A stretch of DNA of 64,000 bases, taken from contig NZ_CP098480.1 of the NCBI RefSeq assembly GCF_023702715.1, positions 124,001 through 188,000 on the forward strand, given 5' to 3'. The notes below the pieces were generated by a model that worked only from the letters and a program-made list of their open reading frames with translations, searched no databases and was not told where the DNA came from. Numbering within the stretch: position 1 is the stretch's first letter; every line of letters begins with the position of its first letter. This document shows, in pieces, positions 56,663-64,000 of the stretch. The stretch is from Acinetobacter sp. C32I. Its GTDB lineage: Bacteria; Pseudomonadota; Gammaproteobacteria; Pseudomonadales; Moraxellaceae. The position numbers and the translations under genes are program-made.

Positions 56663-57580
56663 ATGTCAAAAGAAATCAGTATCCAAAATCATAATGGTCA
56701 AGGGATTACCCTTGCAGCAGTAATCAACTTCCCTGAAGGTTTTGATGAAAGTAAAACTTATCCTGCAGTGGTGGTGAGCCATCCAGGCGGTGGTGTTAAA
56801 GAGCAAACTGCTGGTTTATATGCGCGTAAGTTAGCTGAACATGGCTTTGTCACGATTGCCTACGATGCTTCTTATCAAGGTGCGAGTACAGGTTTGCCTC
56901 GTCAGTTAGAAAACCCGTATGTCCGTACGGAAGATGTCAGTGCTGTGATTGATTATTTAACAACACTGCCTTATGTCGACAATAACCGTATTGGTGCGAT
57001 GGGGATTTGTGCAGGTGCAGGTTATACCGCAAATGCCGCCATCAATGATCGTCGTATTAAAGCGGTGGGTATGGTGAGTGCCGTTAACATTGGTCAAATG
57101 TTCCGTAATGGCTGGGAGAACAATGTTAAAGATGCAGATGCAATCCCTTATATCCAAGCAGGTACAGATGCTCGAACTTCAGATGCCAGTGGTGCCGAGA
57201 TTGCAACAATTCCACTTGCACCATTAAGAGAAGAAGATGCACCAAATGAAGAATTGCGTGAAGCATGGGAGTATTACCATACCCCACGTGCGGAACATCC
57301 AAATGCACCAGGTTTTGCTACTGCACGCAGCCTAACCCAGATCATTACTTATGATGCCTATAACAAAGCTGAAGCCTTCTTTACTCAACCTTTATTGGCC
57401 ATTGCAGGCAGTGTAGCAGGCAGTAAGTGGATGAGTGAGGACTTGATTAATCGTGCAGCAAGTACCGATAAACAACTTTATGTAGTAGTCGGAGCCAACC
57501 ATATGTCTCTCTACGACAAACTAAATTTTGTTGATGAAGCGGTCGCTCAATTGGTTCCATTCTTTAGCACAAAACTTTAA
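56663..57580 (+). CDS. Alpha/beta hydrolase with Cys nucleophile, distant paralogue 3
   Basis: A 305-residue hydrolase, more distant from the two others but of the same type: GICAGAGYTANAA supplies the nucleophile Cys and GANHMSLYD the candidate His. The loop after the first strand is VSHPGGGVKEQTAGLYARKLAEHG. Ribosome binding site AGAGGA 8 nt before ATG 56663 (56657 is too close to it). It is in the operon under promoter B and ends at a strong terminator. Confidence 0.83.
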   Translation: MSKEISIQNHNGQGITLAAVINFPEGFDESKTYPAVVVSHPGGGVKEQTAGLYARKLAEHGFVTIAYDASYQGASTGLPRQLENPYVRTEDVSAVIDYLTTLPYVDNNRIGAMGICAGAGYTANAAINDRRIKAVGMVSAVNIGQMFRNGWENNVKDADAIPYIQAGTDARTSDASGAEIATIPLAPLREEDAPNEELREAWEYYHTPRAEHPNAPGFATARSLTQIITYDAYNKAEAFFTQPLLAIAGSVAGSKWMSEDLINRAASTDKQLYVVVGANHMSLYDKLNFVDEAVAQLVPFFSTKL

Positions 57581-57603
57581 TCACACTGTACTTAAAGTAA
57601 CTC

Positions 57604-57635
57604 AACAGGTCACTTTAAAGTGGCCTGTTTTTTTT
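57604..57635 (+). terminator. Terminator of the hydrolase operon
   Basis: AACAGGTCACTTT / AAAGTGGCCTGTT stem (one G-U) followed by a run of T. It starts 24 bases after the third hydrolase. Confidence 0.88.
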
Positions 57636-57655
57636 CGAGATGTTGGAGTAGCACA

Positions 57656-58486
57656 ATGAAACGTATTGGGTTTGTGACAGGTACAACACGCGGAATGGGT
57701 GTTGAAATTGTTAAAGCAGCGATTCAGCAAGGGGACTCGGTGATTGCGACAGGGAGAAGTTTAAGCAAACTCAAAGCGATTTATTCAAATTTACCGAGTG
57801 ATCAGATTGAGTTGGTGGAGCTTGATATTCGTGATGAACAGCAGGTTAAAACTACTGTAGAGATTGGATTAAAGCGTTTTAGTCGTATAGATGTCTTAGT
57901 CAATAACGCTGGTTATCCGTTATTGGGCCGTTTTGAAGAAGTAACCGCAGCACAAATTGAACAGCAATTTGCCACCAATGTTTTTGGCACATCCAACGTA
58001 CTCCGTACAGTCTTGCCGATCATACGCCAGCAACGTTCAGGTCATATCATCAATACGTCTTCAATTGCTGGAGTAAAAGCAGTTTCGAATGCCGTGTTTT
58101 ATTCAGCTTCAAAGTTCGCAGTCGAAGCGATTAGTTTGGCTTTATTAGATGAAGTTGCACCATTTGGAATTAAGGTTACTGCGATTGAGCCAGGCTTTTT
58201 CCGTACTGAATTTTTAAGTGAAAGTTCAACAGAATATGGGACGCAGTTACACGACGATTATGAAGCATTGGGTAATACCAAGGCCTTGATGTCGGCTGCG
58301 GATGGGCAGCAACAAGGTAGTCCTGCCAAATTGGCACAAGTAGTGATGCAGTTAGCGGATATGCAACCACCACCGAGACAGTTATTGATTGGCAATGATG
58401 CAATAGAGTTTGTTACGCCGACACTGAACGCTCATCTTGACGAAATCCAAAGCTTTCAGAAGCTGACAAGAAGCACTGATTATTAA
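57656..58486 (+). CDS. Short-chain dehydrogenase/reductase
   Basis: A 276-residue SDR. The cofactor motif is TGTTRGMGVE in place of TGxxxGIG, with NNAGYP and the catalytic Ser-Tyr-Lys in TSSIAGV and YSASKFAVEAI. The longer C-terminus (MSAADGQQQGSPAKLAQ) is typical of the classical SDR group that handles small ketones. The start at 57656 has GGAG upstream; the earlier in-frame Met at 57620 lies inside the terminator. A second SDR follows after 20 bases. Confidence 0.88.
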   Translation: MKRIGFVTGTTRGMGVEIVKAAIQQGDSVIATGRSLSKLKAIYSNLPSDQIELVELDIRDEQQVKTTVEIGLKRFSRIDVLVNNAGYPLLGRFEEVTAAQIEQQFATNVFGTSNVLRTVLPIIRQQRSGHIINTSSIAGVKAVSNAVFYSASKFAVEAISLALLDEVAPFGIKVTAIEPGFFRTEFLSESSTEYGTQLHDDYEALGNTKALMSAADGQQQGSPAKLAQVVMQLADMQPPPRQLLIGNDAIEFVTPTLNAHLDEIQSFQKLTRSTDY

Positions 58487-58506
58487 CTCAATAGGTAAGA
58501 CTTAAA

Positions 58507-59259
58507 ATGAAAACAGCATTAATTACAGGCGCAAGTGCGGGTATTGGTAAAGCACTTGCTGATCAATTCGCGCAACAAGGTTTCAATTTGATTTTAGTTG
58601 CACGTCGCAGTGAAGCTTTAGAGCAAATTAAGCAAGATTTAGAAAACCGTTATTCAATTCAAGTCGAAAATCAGATCTTTGATTTAGCTGTATCTGGGCA
58701 AACGGCTGCGTTATATGACACCGTCAAACATCATAAAATTGATGTAATGATTAATAATGCAGGCTTTGGTGACTATGACTTAGCTTGGGATGCAGATCTA
58801 AACAAAGTGATGAATATGGTGGATTTGAATGTTCGTGCATTAACAGACTTATCTTTACGTTATATCAAAGACTATGTGGATGAAGATGCGGTATTAATCA
58901 ATGTGTCATCTGTAGGAGGATACGCTGAAGTGGATGTCGCGATTCCTTATTGTGCCACTAAATTTTACGTCTCATCATTTACCGAAGGTATTGATTTTAG
59001 CTTGCGGACGCAAGGGAAAAAATTGCGTGCCAAAGTACTTGCTCCCGCTGGAACCCAAAGCGAATTCCATACCGTGGCTGCCGTAGGCAGTGGTATCGAT
59101 ATTAATAAGTTATATAACGGCGCAGTTTTAATGACAGCAGAGCAACTTGCTGAAAGTGCTTATCAACTTTATTTAAGTGATAAAACCGTAGGGATAGTCA
59201 ATCCTAACAATGAATTCGAACTCAAAGATGCAATTTTCCCACAGGTCACTTTATTGTAA
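58507..59259 (+). CDS. Short-chain dehydrogenase/reductase
   Basis: A 250-residue SDR with TGASAGIGKALAD, NNAGFGDYDLAWDAD and the catalytic YCATK. The Ser lies in INVSSVGGYAEV. It is a different branch from its upstream neighbour, similar to the DltE/YbbO-like group. It is 20 bases downstream, hence in the same operon. The terminator after it is shared with the convergent LysR gene. Confidence 0.88.
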   Translation: MKTALITGASAGIGKALADQFAQQGFNLILVARRSEALEQIKQDLENRYSIQVENQIFDLAVSGQTAALYDTVKHHKIDVMINNAGFGDYDLAWDADLNKVMNMVDLNVRALTDLSLRYIKDYVDEDAVLINVSSVGGYAEVDVAIPYCATKFYVSSFTEGIDFSLRTQGKKLRAKVLAPAGTQSEFHTVAAVGSGIDINKLYNGAVLMTAEQLAESAYQLYLSDKTVGIVNPNNEFELKDAIFPQVTLL

Positions 59260-59290
59260 GTAGAAAGAGATCGCGGTATTGATATGAAGC

Positions 59291-59321
59291 AAAGGCTAAA
59301 GGAATTTAGCCTTTATTTTTT
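59291..59321. terminator. Bidirectional terminator between SDR and LysR genes
   Basis: AAAGGCTAAA / TTTAGCCTTT, perfect 10-bp stem with a GGAA loop, followed by T residues on the plus strand. Confidence 0.88.
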
Positions 59322-59323
59322 TC

Positions 59324-60244
59324 TTAGGGGGTATTTCGATTGTTCGATAGGGTTGCTGGTAAATGCTGAATGAGTCGATCAATTGCCAAACGTGTTTTTA
59401 ATGGCATATAAGATAAACTCGGCCAAACCACATGGATTGGAAAGTCGACACTGGAAAACTCGGGTAAGACTTGAACTAAACTGCCATCCTGTAGTTCTTT
59501 ATGAATGAGCCAATCGGGAAGCCATGCAATTCCATGATGTGACAACACGGTATTTTTAATCGCCAGCATATCATTTAACAGCAATTTTGCTTGGGGTCGA
59601 ATGGTATACAGTTGTTTGTGTTCATCTTGAAGATGCCATTTCGGTGGGGACCCAGAATAAGGATAAGCAATGGCCGTGTGCTGTTGTAGATCATCCAAGT
59701 CCTTCACTGTGCCTGATTGCTGTAGATATTCGGGTGTGGCACAGAGTAGCATCCGATGATCACCTAGCTTTCTCGCAATCAAATGATGGCTATCTGGTAA
59801 AGCACCAATACGAATCGCTAAATCAAAACCATCTTCGACCAAATCGACAGTTCGGTCATTAAAAGAGAATTCTACCTGCAAATCAGCATGCTGTTGTGCC
59901 AGTTCAATCATCATTGGGGCAACATAGAGTTGTCCAAACAAAACTGGGGCCGAAATTCTTAATAAGCCCGTTGCACTGATTTTACCCTGATCTAAAAAGC
60001 TTTCAGCAGCATGGATTTCTGCAATAGCACGCTGACTGTGCTCATAAAACAGCGTACCTTCGGCTGTTAAGCTGAGGGTTCGAGTAGTACGCTTAAATAA
60101 AGTCACGCCCAAACGTTGTTCTAAACGCGCAATGCTTTTACTCACCGCCGAGCGGGTCAGATGTAGTTGTTCAGCAGCATTGCTAAAGCTTCCTGCCTCG
60201 ACCACTGTCACAAAGATTGAAATCGTACTCAGCTCAGTTTGCAT
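59324..60244 (-). CDS. LysR-family transcriptional regulator
   Basis: A 306-residue LysR regulator (QTELSTISIFVTVVEAGSFSNAAEQLHLTRSAVSKSIARLEQRLGV). The effector domain opens GLLRISAPVLFGQLYVAPMMI. It is divergent from azoR with 98 bases between, and this pairing (LysR beside an azoreductase) is common. The start at ATG 60244 fits the LysR N-terminus; the upstream frame to 60286 does not. Confidence 0.87.
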   Translation of the reverse strand: MQTELSTISIFVTVVEAGSFSNAAEQLHLTRSAVSKSIARLEQRLGVTLFKRTTRTLSLTAEGTLFYEHSQRAIAEIHAAESFLDQGKISATGLLRISAPVLFGQLYVAPMMIELAQQHADLQVEFSFNDRTVDLVEDGFDLAIRIGALPDSHHLIARKLGDHRMLLCATPEYLQQSGTVKDLDDLQQHTAIAYPYSGSPPKWHLQDEHKQLYTIRPQAKLLLNDMLAIKNTVLSHHGIAWLPDWLIHKELQDGSLVQVLPEFSSVDFPIHVVWPSLSYMPLKTRLAIDRLIQHLPATLSNNRNTP

Positions 60245-60342
60245 GATTGTAGAATTTTTGGAATCAATTGATTGAAATAGTATCACTACTGGCGATTAAA
60301 ATGTAATAGTAAGATAGCTCCATCAAGATATGGAGAACAAAC

Positions 60343-60939
60343 ATGGCGAAAGTGTTGGTATTGAAATCAAGCATTATGGGTGATCAATCACAGACGAGCC
60401 GTTTGATCGATGCATTCTTAAAACAACGTGCAGAAGCAGGCGTACAGGATGAAGTGATCATTCGTGATTTAACCACGCTTAACTTACCTGTACTGGATGC
60501 TGAAATTTTCCATGCGCTGCGTGGTGCAGAGCACGTTGCAGCGCCGATACAAAAGATTGTCCAGTTATCGGATGAGTTGATTGCAGAACTTAAAGCAACG
60601 GATCTATTGCTGATCGGCGCGCCGATGTACAACTTGAATGTGCCAACACAGTTGAAGAACTGGTTCGATTTGGTCGCGCGTGCTCGCCACACTTTTAGAT
60701 ATACCGAAACTTATCCTCAAGGTCTGGTTGAAGGTGTCAAGGCAATCGTGATGAGCAGTCGTGGTGGTATTCACCTTGGACAAGTGACGGATGCAGTAAC
60801 GCCTTATCTACAGTCTGTTTTAGGCTTAATGGGGATTCATGAGGTGCGCTTCGTTTATGCGGAAGGTCTGGATATTCCTGCTTTAAAGGTGGATGCATTA
60901 AAAGATGCGCATCTAAAAGCCCAGCAAGCTGCTGTTTAA
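60343..60939 (+). CDS. azoR: FMN-dependent NADH:azoreductase
   Basis: A 198-residue flavodoxin-like oxidoreductase. LVLKSSIMGDQSQTSRLIDAFL is the FMN phosphate loop, APMYNLNVPTQLKNWFDLVARARHTF the flavin-ring contact and MSSRGGIHLG the second one. It reduces quinones and azo dyes and detoxifies thiol-reactive quinones. Good ribosome binding site GGAGAACAAAC. It has its own terminator. Confidence 0.92.
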   Translation: MAKVLVLKSSIMGDQSQTSRLIDAFLKQRAEAGVQDEVIIRDLTTLNLPVLDAEIFHALRGAEHVAAPIQKIVQLSDELIAELKATDLLLIGAPMYNLNVPTQLKNWFDLVARARHTFRYTETYPQGLVEGVKAIVMSSRGGIHLGQVTDAVTPYLQSVLGLMGIHEVRFVYAEGLDIPALKVDALKDAHLKAQQAAV

Positions 60940-60970
60940 AAAAATACCCCTTACTACTGAACTTGGTAGG

Positions 60971-61006
60971 ATCGGACAAGCAGGGTGCCTGTTTGTCCGA
61001 TTTTTT
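60971..61006 (+). terminator. Terminator of azoR
   Basis: ATCGGACAAGCAGG / CCTGTTTGTCCGAT with one G-U, 3-nt loop and a T run. Confidence 0.92.
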
Positions 61007-61011
61007 CATAT

Positions 61012-61647
61012 TTAGATGAAATAAGGTTGATCGGCATCTGAGTGTGGTTTATTGAGCCCTAAGTTTTTTCTAGAGGCTAATGCTGGTGTTTGAATAATTT
61101 TAACCACGAAGGCAGCGACACTTTTACGTGAGATGACCGTGCCTTTAAAATGCTCATGGCGTTCCGTTGTTTCATAGTCAATCTCATCTTCATCCATGAG
61201 CCACGCTGCACGCAAAATACTATAATCCAGATCAGAGGCTTCTAATAAATCCGCTGCTTTACGATATGGGCCAAGGTATTTGCCGATTTCATTGCGATTC
61301 CATTCACCAAATTTACCTGTGACTTCATCATAGATGCCTAAGGAGTTGATCAGAATAATACGTTTAACGCCTGCGCCGTGCATGGCTTCAATGATATTCC
61401 GTGTTTGCTGTTCTAATTCACCAGCAAGGTTGGCATAAACAATATCTTGCCCTTGGACGATCTGTTTTAATTTTTCCAGATCTAAAACATCCGCTTCAAT
61501 GACTTTTGCATTGCTCGGCAAATCAGTGCCTAATTTTTTTGCATCACGGAGCAATAGCGTTTGAGTTAGTTCAGGCGCGTTGGCCAACATGTTAATGACC
61601 CATTGAGCAATTTGACCTGATGCGCCAAGAATTAATACATTTTTCAT
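61012..61647 (-). CDS. NAD(P)H-binding (NmrA-like/atypical SDR) protein
   Basis: A 211-residue protein with the Rossmann motif [13 protein letters not shown] and the extended-SDR features [20 protein letters not shown] and [23 protein letters not shown]. No catalytic Tyr-x3-Lys is clear (YRKAA resembles it). It may bind NADP as a quinone or redox sensor. AAAGG precedes the ATG. The possible small gene at 61812-61673 lies upstream on the same strand. Confidence 0.82.
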   Translation of the reverse strand: MKNVLILGASGQIAQWVINMLANAPELTQTLLLRDAKKLGTDLPSNAKVIEADVLDLEKLKQIVQGQDIVYANLAGELEQQTRNIIEAMHGAGVKRIILINSLGIYDEVTGKFGEWNRNEIGKYLGPYRKAADLLEASDLDYSILRAAWLMDEDEIDYETTERHEHFKGTVISRKSVAAFVVKIIQTPALASRKNLGLNKPHSDADQPYFI

Positions 61648-61672
61648 TTTAAACTACCTTTATTTCACTTTT

Positions 61673-61812
61673 TCATTCAAGAAAACACATATGAATGTCA
61701 TTTTCTTGATCTTTGATGATTTTATTTAAGCTTAAAAATACGAAACGGATTGACCTGAAATGCTCAGTTGTTTGCCTAATTTGATGAGCTTGTCGATTTT
61801 TGCAGTATCCAT
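61673..61812 (-). pseudogene. Possible small gene (46 codons) broken by a -1 frameshift
   Basis: On the minus strand an ATG at 61812 opens MDTAKIDKLIKLGKQLSISG and stops after 26 codons at 61732. If one T is added to the T5 run just before that stop, the frame continues 20 codons (LSLNKIIKDQENDIHMCFLE) to a TGA at 61673, directly before the NAD(P)H-binding gene. The joined 46-residue peptide looks like real protein. GGGG from the upstream terminator hairpin lies 8 nt before the ATG. Could be chance, a sequencing error, programmed frameshift or a true pseudogene. Confidence 0.35.
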
Positions 61813-61817
61813 AAAAA

Positions 61818-61843
61818 AGCCCCATCGAAATGAGGCTGATATA
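61818..61843 (-). terminator. Terminator of the RomA-like metallohydrolase gene
   Basis: Read on the minus strand, AGCCTCAT / ATGGGGCT pairs (one G-U) around TTCG and runs into TTTTTT (61812-61817). Confidence 0.85.
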
Positions 61844-61858
61844 ACAATCATGATTGAA

Positions 61859-62983
61859 TTAGCGAATATTCTTCCACCACTGTTTAAACGGTTGCTGTTC
61901 ATTATCCAGTTCAACCAATTCTCCAATCATCGGCGTCGCAAGGCGATATTTTCTGCTTTTTGAATATTCAACAATACGGGTAATCGGTTCATACCAAGCA
62001 TGCTTGGCCAAACTGAATTTTGAATGATGTACAGGAATCATATTACGCGCATTCAGTTCTTCAGTGGCTTGGGCAACCTCATCAGGATGGCAATGTACTG
62101 AACGCCAAGCGGCGTCATATTGCCCATTTTCCATTAAGGCCCAATCAAAGGGACCGTATTTCTGTCCGATCTCGACAAAGTGCTTGTCATAACCACCATC
62201 ACCCGTATAGAAAATCTTTTTATTCGGGGATTGAATCACGAAAGAAACCCATAAATTCTTACCACCATCAAAGGCACGTCGTGAATCATGATGGGTGGTT
62301 TCAGTGATAATGCTAATCCCATCATCAAACTCGATTCGATCACCCCAATCTCGCTCGATCAGTTTATTTTTTGGGTAACCCCAGTATTCAAAGTGTTCGC
62401 CGACGCCTAGACCTGTAATCACGTATTTAACTTTGTCTTTGAGTTTAAGTGCCGTTTCATAATCGAGGTGGTCATAGTGATCATGCGAAATCAGCAAATA
62501 ATCAATCTCGGGTAAATCCTCAACCCGATAGATATCAGTCCCTTTATAGGCGCGTGTGCCCCAAGGGAAAGGAGAGGCTTTGCCACTCATGACAGGGTCG
62601 ATCAAAAAGGTTTTACCATGCAACTGCATAAATACCGATGAGTGTCCAAACCAGATCATGACATCTTGTTTTGGATCAAGAGCAAGTAGATTGGTTTTAA
62701 TGGAAGGAATGGGATCAATCGGATTACGATGCGGAATGGTTTTAATAAAGGTTTTATAGAGTTCAACTGCAATACTAGAGCCTTCGCTCATGCCTGATTT
62801 TTCAATTAAATTTCGAAATTGACCTTGGCGATAGTTGGGAGAGCTTTCAATGACTTGTAGTCGTTCACCAGAAGGAATTTTACCGAATAAGGGTTGTTGT
62901 GCATATATAACACTCGCTGCAATAAGCAGGGCCACGGCGATCGCAACAAAAAGAATAAGCATAAATGGAGTCAACCTTTTCAT
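61859..62983 (-). CDS. MBL-fold metallohydrolase (RomA/NAPE-phospholipase D-like)
   Basis: A 374-residue membrane-anchored hydrolase. An N-terminal membrane anchor (LTPFMLILFVAIAVALLIAASVIYA) is followed by the MBL domain with WFGHSSVFMQL, LLISHDHYDHLDY (HxHxDH), GVGEHFEYWGYP, TETTHHDSRRAFD and YTGDGGYD, then the late His in IPVHHSKFSLAKHAW. These match the RomA and N-acyl-phosphatidylethanolamine phospholipase D group. Its promoter region on the minus strand carries the AGGCAA repeats, linking it to the AraC genes 8 to 12 kb away. I use ATG 62983; the frame extends to 63025. Confidence 0.82.
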   Translation of the reverse strand: MKRLTPFMLILFVAIAVALLIAASVIYAQQPLFGKIPSGERLQVIESSPNYRQGQFRNLIEKSGMSEGSSIAVELYKTFIKTIPHRNPIDPIPSIKTNLLALDPKQDVMIWFGHSSVFMQLHGKTFLIDPVMSGKASPFPWGTRAYKGTDIYRVEDLPEIDYLLISHDHYDHLDYETALKLKDKVKYVITGLGVGEHFEYWGYPKNKLIERDWGDRIEFDDGISIITETTHHDSRRAFDGGKNLWVSFVIQSPNKKIFYTGDGGYDKHFVEIGQKYGPFDWALMENGQYDAAWRSVHCHPDEVAQATEELNARNMIPVHHSKFSLAKHAWYEPITRIVEYSKSRKYRLATPMIGELVELDNEQQPFKQWWKNIR

Positions 62984-63036
62984 TTGAGCATTCGATACGA
63001 TATTAATAAAAACTAAAAGCGACAAAATGATGAAAT

Positions 63037-63093
63037 ATTGTCTAAAAGTCGATGAATGAAAACTTGCCTATTGTTATTGAATATTTGCCTAAA
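63037..63093 (-). promoter_or_regulatory. Candidate AraC-type promoter C (tandem AATAGGCAA repeats)
   Basis: On the minus strand, TTTAGGCAA (63093-63085) and AATAGGCAAG (63072-63063) are 21 bp apart. GACAAT (63042-63037) starts 20 nt after the second repeat as a weak -10. The start codon of the metallohydrolase is 53 bases further. Same layout as A and B. Confidence 0.72.
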
Positions 63094-63223
63094 CGAACGA
63101 GAATTGAATGTGTATTGATGTGATTGAGCAAAAGGAAGTCATTTAGCAGGACTTGGTTTATGCTAGACTATGCAAGGTTACAGTGTTGTAAATCACTGTG
63201 AGTCAAGACAACGAGTAGGTAGC

Positions 63224-63871
63224 ATGATCGGGCAGCAAAGAAACATATTGGCAACTTTAGGAATAGATGTTTGGATTCCTAGAGAAGTGGTATGTCAAAA
63301 AAATACTGCACCGAACCTATGGCGAGATCAAATTGTTGAAGAAGCTTCACAGCCACTGACACCAATATTAGATGTCGTACCAACGCCACAAGAAATTCAA
63401 GTTGCATCGCGACCAACATTAGCGATCACTGAAAAAGAAATTCCTCAGCCTACAGAAATTATTGCCAAGCCTATTGTAAAAGAAGCTGTTGTTGAAAAAG
63501 AACAGATTGTTATTACAACGCAGATTCAGGCATTTGAACTGCAAATGTATGTTTTAGAAAACTGTGCCATTTTGTTGGAAAGCAGTCAGCTCAGCGATGC
63601 ACAACGGCAGCTCTGGCAAAATATTCAAAAGGCACGATTGGGTCAATACGCAGAGTTGAAATGGCCATTTCCCTTGGCTGCATTTCAAGAGAGCAGAGGA
63701 CTACCATCCTATATTCAAGGCTTTCTGGATGCTACGGCAAGCGGCAGAAAGATATTATGCTTAGGTCAACTGGACTTTATTCAGCATTCTAATATATTAC
63801 ATTTAGCGAGTTTAGAAGAAATGCTGGCTCAACCTGTCTTGAAAAGACGATTGTGGCAGCTCATGCAATAA
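63224..63871 (+). CDS. Putative DNA polymerase III psi subunit (HolD-like)
   Basis: A 215-residue protein. The start IGQQRNILATLGIDVWIPR resembles the E. coli HolD N-terminus (LQQLGITQWSLRRP), which binds chi. A Pro-rich linker (about 45-100) is followed by a C-terminal domain with ILCLGQLDFIQHSNILHLASLEEMLAQPVLKRRLWQLM, again like the end of HolD (ALTDLRANPTARAALWQQI). Psi links chi to the clamp loader. The longer linker is not found in E. coli. The match is from motif memory only. I use the ATG at 63224 with GTAGG upstream; the frame opens earlier at 63170. Confidence 0.45.
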   Translation: MIGQQRNILATLGIDVWIPREVVCQKNTAPNLWRDQIVEEASQPLTPILDVVPTPQEIQVASRPTLAITEKEIPQPTEIIAKPIVKEAVVEKEQIVITTQIQAFELQMYVLENCAILLESSQLSDAQRQLWQNIQKARLGQYAELKWPFPLAAFQESRGLPSYIQGFLDATASGRKILCLGQLDFIQHSNILHLASLEEMLAQPVLKRRLWQLMQ

Positions 63872-63888
63872 AGAACGGAAATCGAATC

Positions 63889-64000
63889 ATGAAGAAAGTC
63901 GTTGTATTCAGCCAAATAGATCAGGACGTGATAGCGCAGTTACAGCAAGATTATCAAGTGGTGGTGCTCAATCCTAAGCTTGGTGATATCAATGAACAGA
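63889..64000 (+). CDS. D-2-hydroxyacid dehydrogenase, GhrB-like (5' part)
   Basis: The gene runs off the window after 37 codons (MKKVVVFSQIDQDVIAQLQQ and on). The start resembles glyoxylate/hydroxypyruvate reductase B-type dehydrogenases, in which the first 40 residues are the catalytic-domain start. GGAAATCGAATC precedes the ATG. It lies 17 bases after the HolD-like gene, so both could be one operon. The nucleotide-binding motif is outside, so the call is provisional. Confidence 0.55.
   Translation, partial: MKKVVVFSQIDQDVIAQLQQDYQVVVLNPKLGDINEQ

Overview
The window comes from an Acinetobacter chromosome, probably of the A. baumannii/calcoaceticus/baylyi type. The base composition is AT-rich. 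A 203-residue UmuD with the long UmuDAb-type N-terminus carries the family residues A83/G84, S119 and K156, and it sits divergent from a 76-residue DdrR-like gene, an Acinetobacter arrangement. MutS, the 7Fe-8S ferredoxin FdxA and pgaABCD fit this placement. I see no tRNA, rRNA, CRISPR array, insertion sequence or prophage.

Layout. 1-5.7 kb: the end of lptB, then a three-gene type I secretion system (TolC-like OMF, ABC exporter with an inactive C39-like domain, HlyD adaptor). 5.7-13.6 kb: housekeeping genes (YigZ, hexapeptide acyltransferase, tandem universal stress protein, O-methyltransferase, M15 peptidase lipoprotein, fdxA, GNAT, mutS). 14-17.6 kb: an operon of a YcaC-like cysteine hydrolase, a YtcJ-like amidohydrolase, a 54-residue XapX protein and a DUF1275 membrane protein. 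17.7-22.8 kb: lipase-like lipoprotein, TerC-CBS-CorC protein, DUF4424 protein. 22.9-30.4 kb: LysR regulator and a five-gene lactam/5-oxoproline-type operon (NRAMP-like carrier, PxpA, DUF1445 protein, fused PxpB-PxpC, biotin carboxylase-BCCP). 30.4-36.4 kb: pgaABCD on the minus strand. 36.4-39.5 kb: very AT-rich DNA with a small membrane-protein ORF and an AraC regulator, ending in a structured island before a TonB-dependent receptor. 42-48.5 kb: DUF1624 membrane protein, two LysR regulators, a secreted metallo-beta-lactamase-fold hydrolase, a methyltransferase and small unknown proteins. 48.6-51.1 kb: the DNA-damage locus ddrR-umuD-umuC. 51.2-63 kb: an accessory redox/hydrolase region with two AraC paralogues, three Cys-nucleophile alpha/beta hydrolases, an OYE flavoprotein, two SDRs, azoreductase with divergent LysR, an NAD(P)H-binding protein and a RomA/NAPE-PLD-like metallohydrolase. 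63.2-64 kb: a HolD-like protein and the start of a 2-hydroxyacid dehydrogenase.

The strongest unexplained signal is a shared promoter architecture in the last region. Three promoters (before the hydrolases at 52.4 kb and 55.7 kb and before the metallohydrolase at 63.0 kb on the other strand) each carry two direct AATAGGCAA-type repeats exactly 21 bp apart, with a -10-like hexamer beginning exactly 20 nt after the second repeat. This defines a candidate regulon for the adjacent AraC paralogues. Other signals are a split urea-carboxylase-like lactam system, a GNAT gene whose conserved N-terminus has a Shine-Dalgarno sequence but an ATC codon in the start position, and a small gene apparently broken in a T run.
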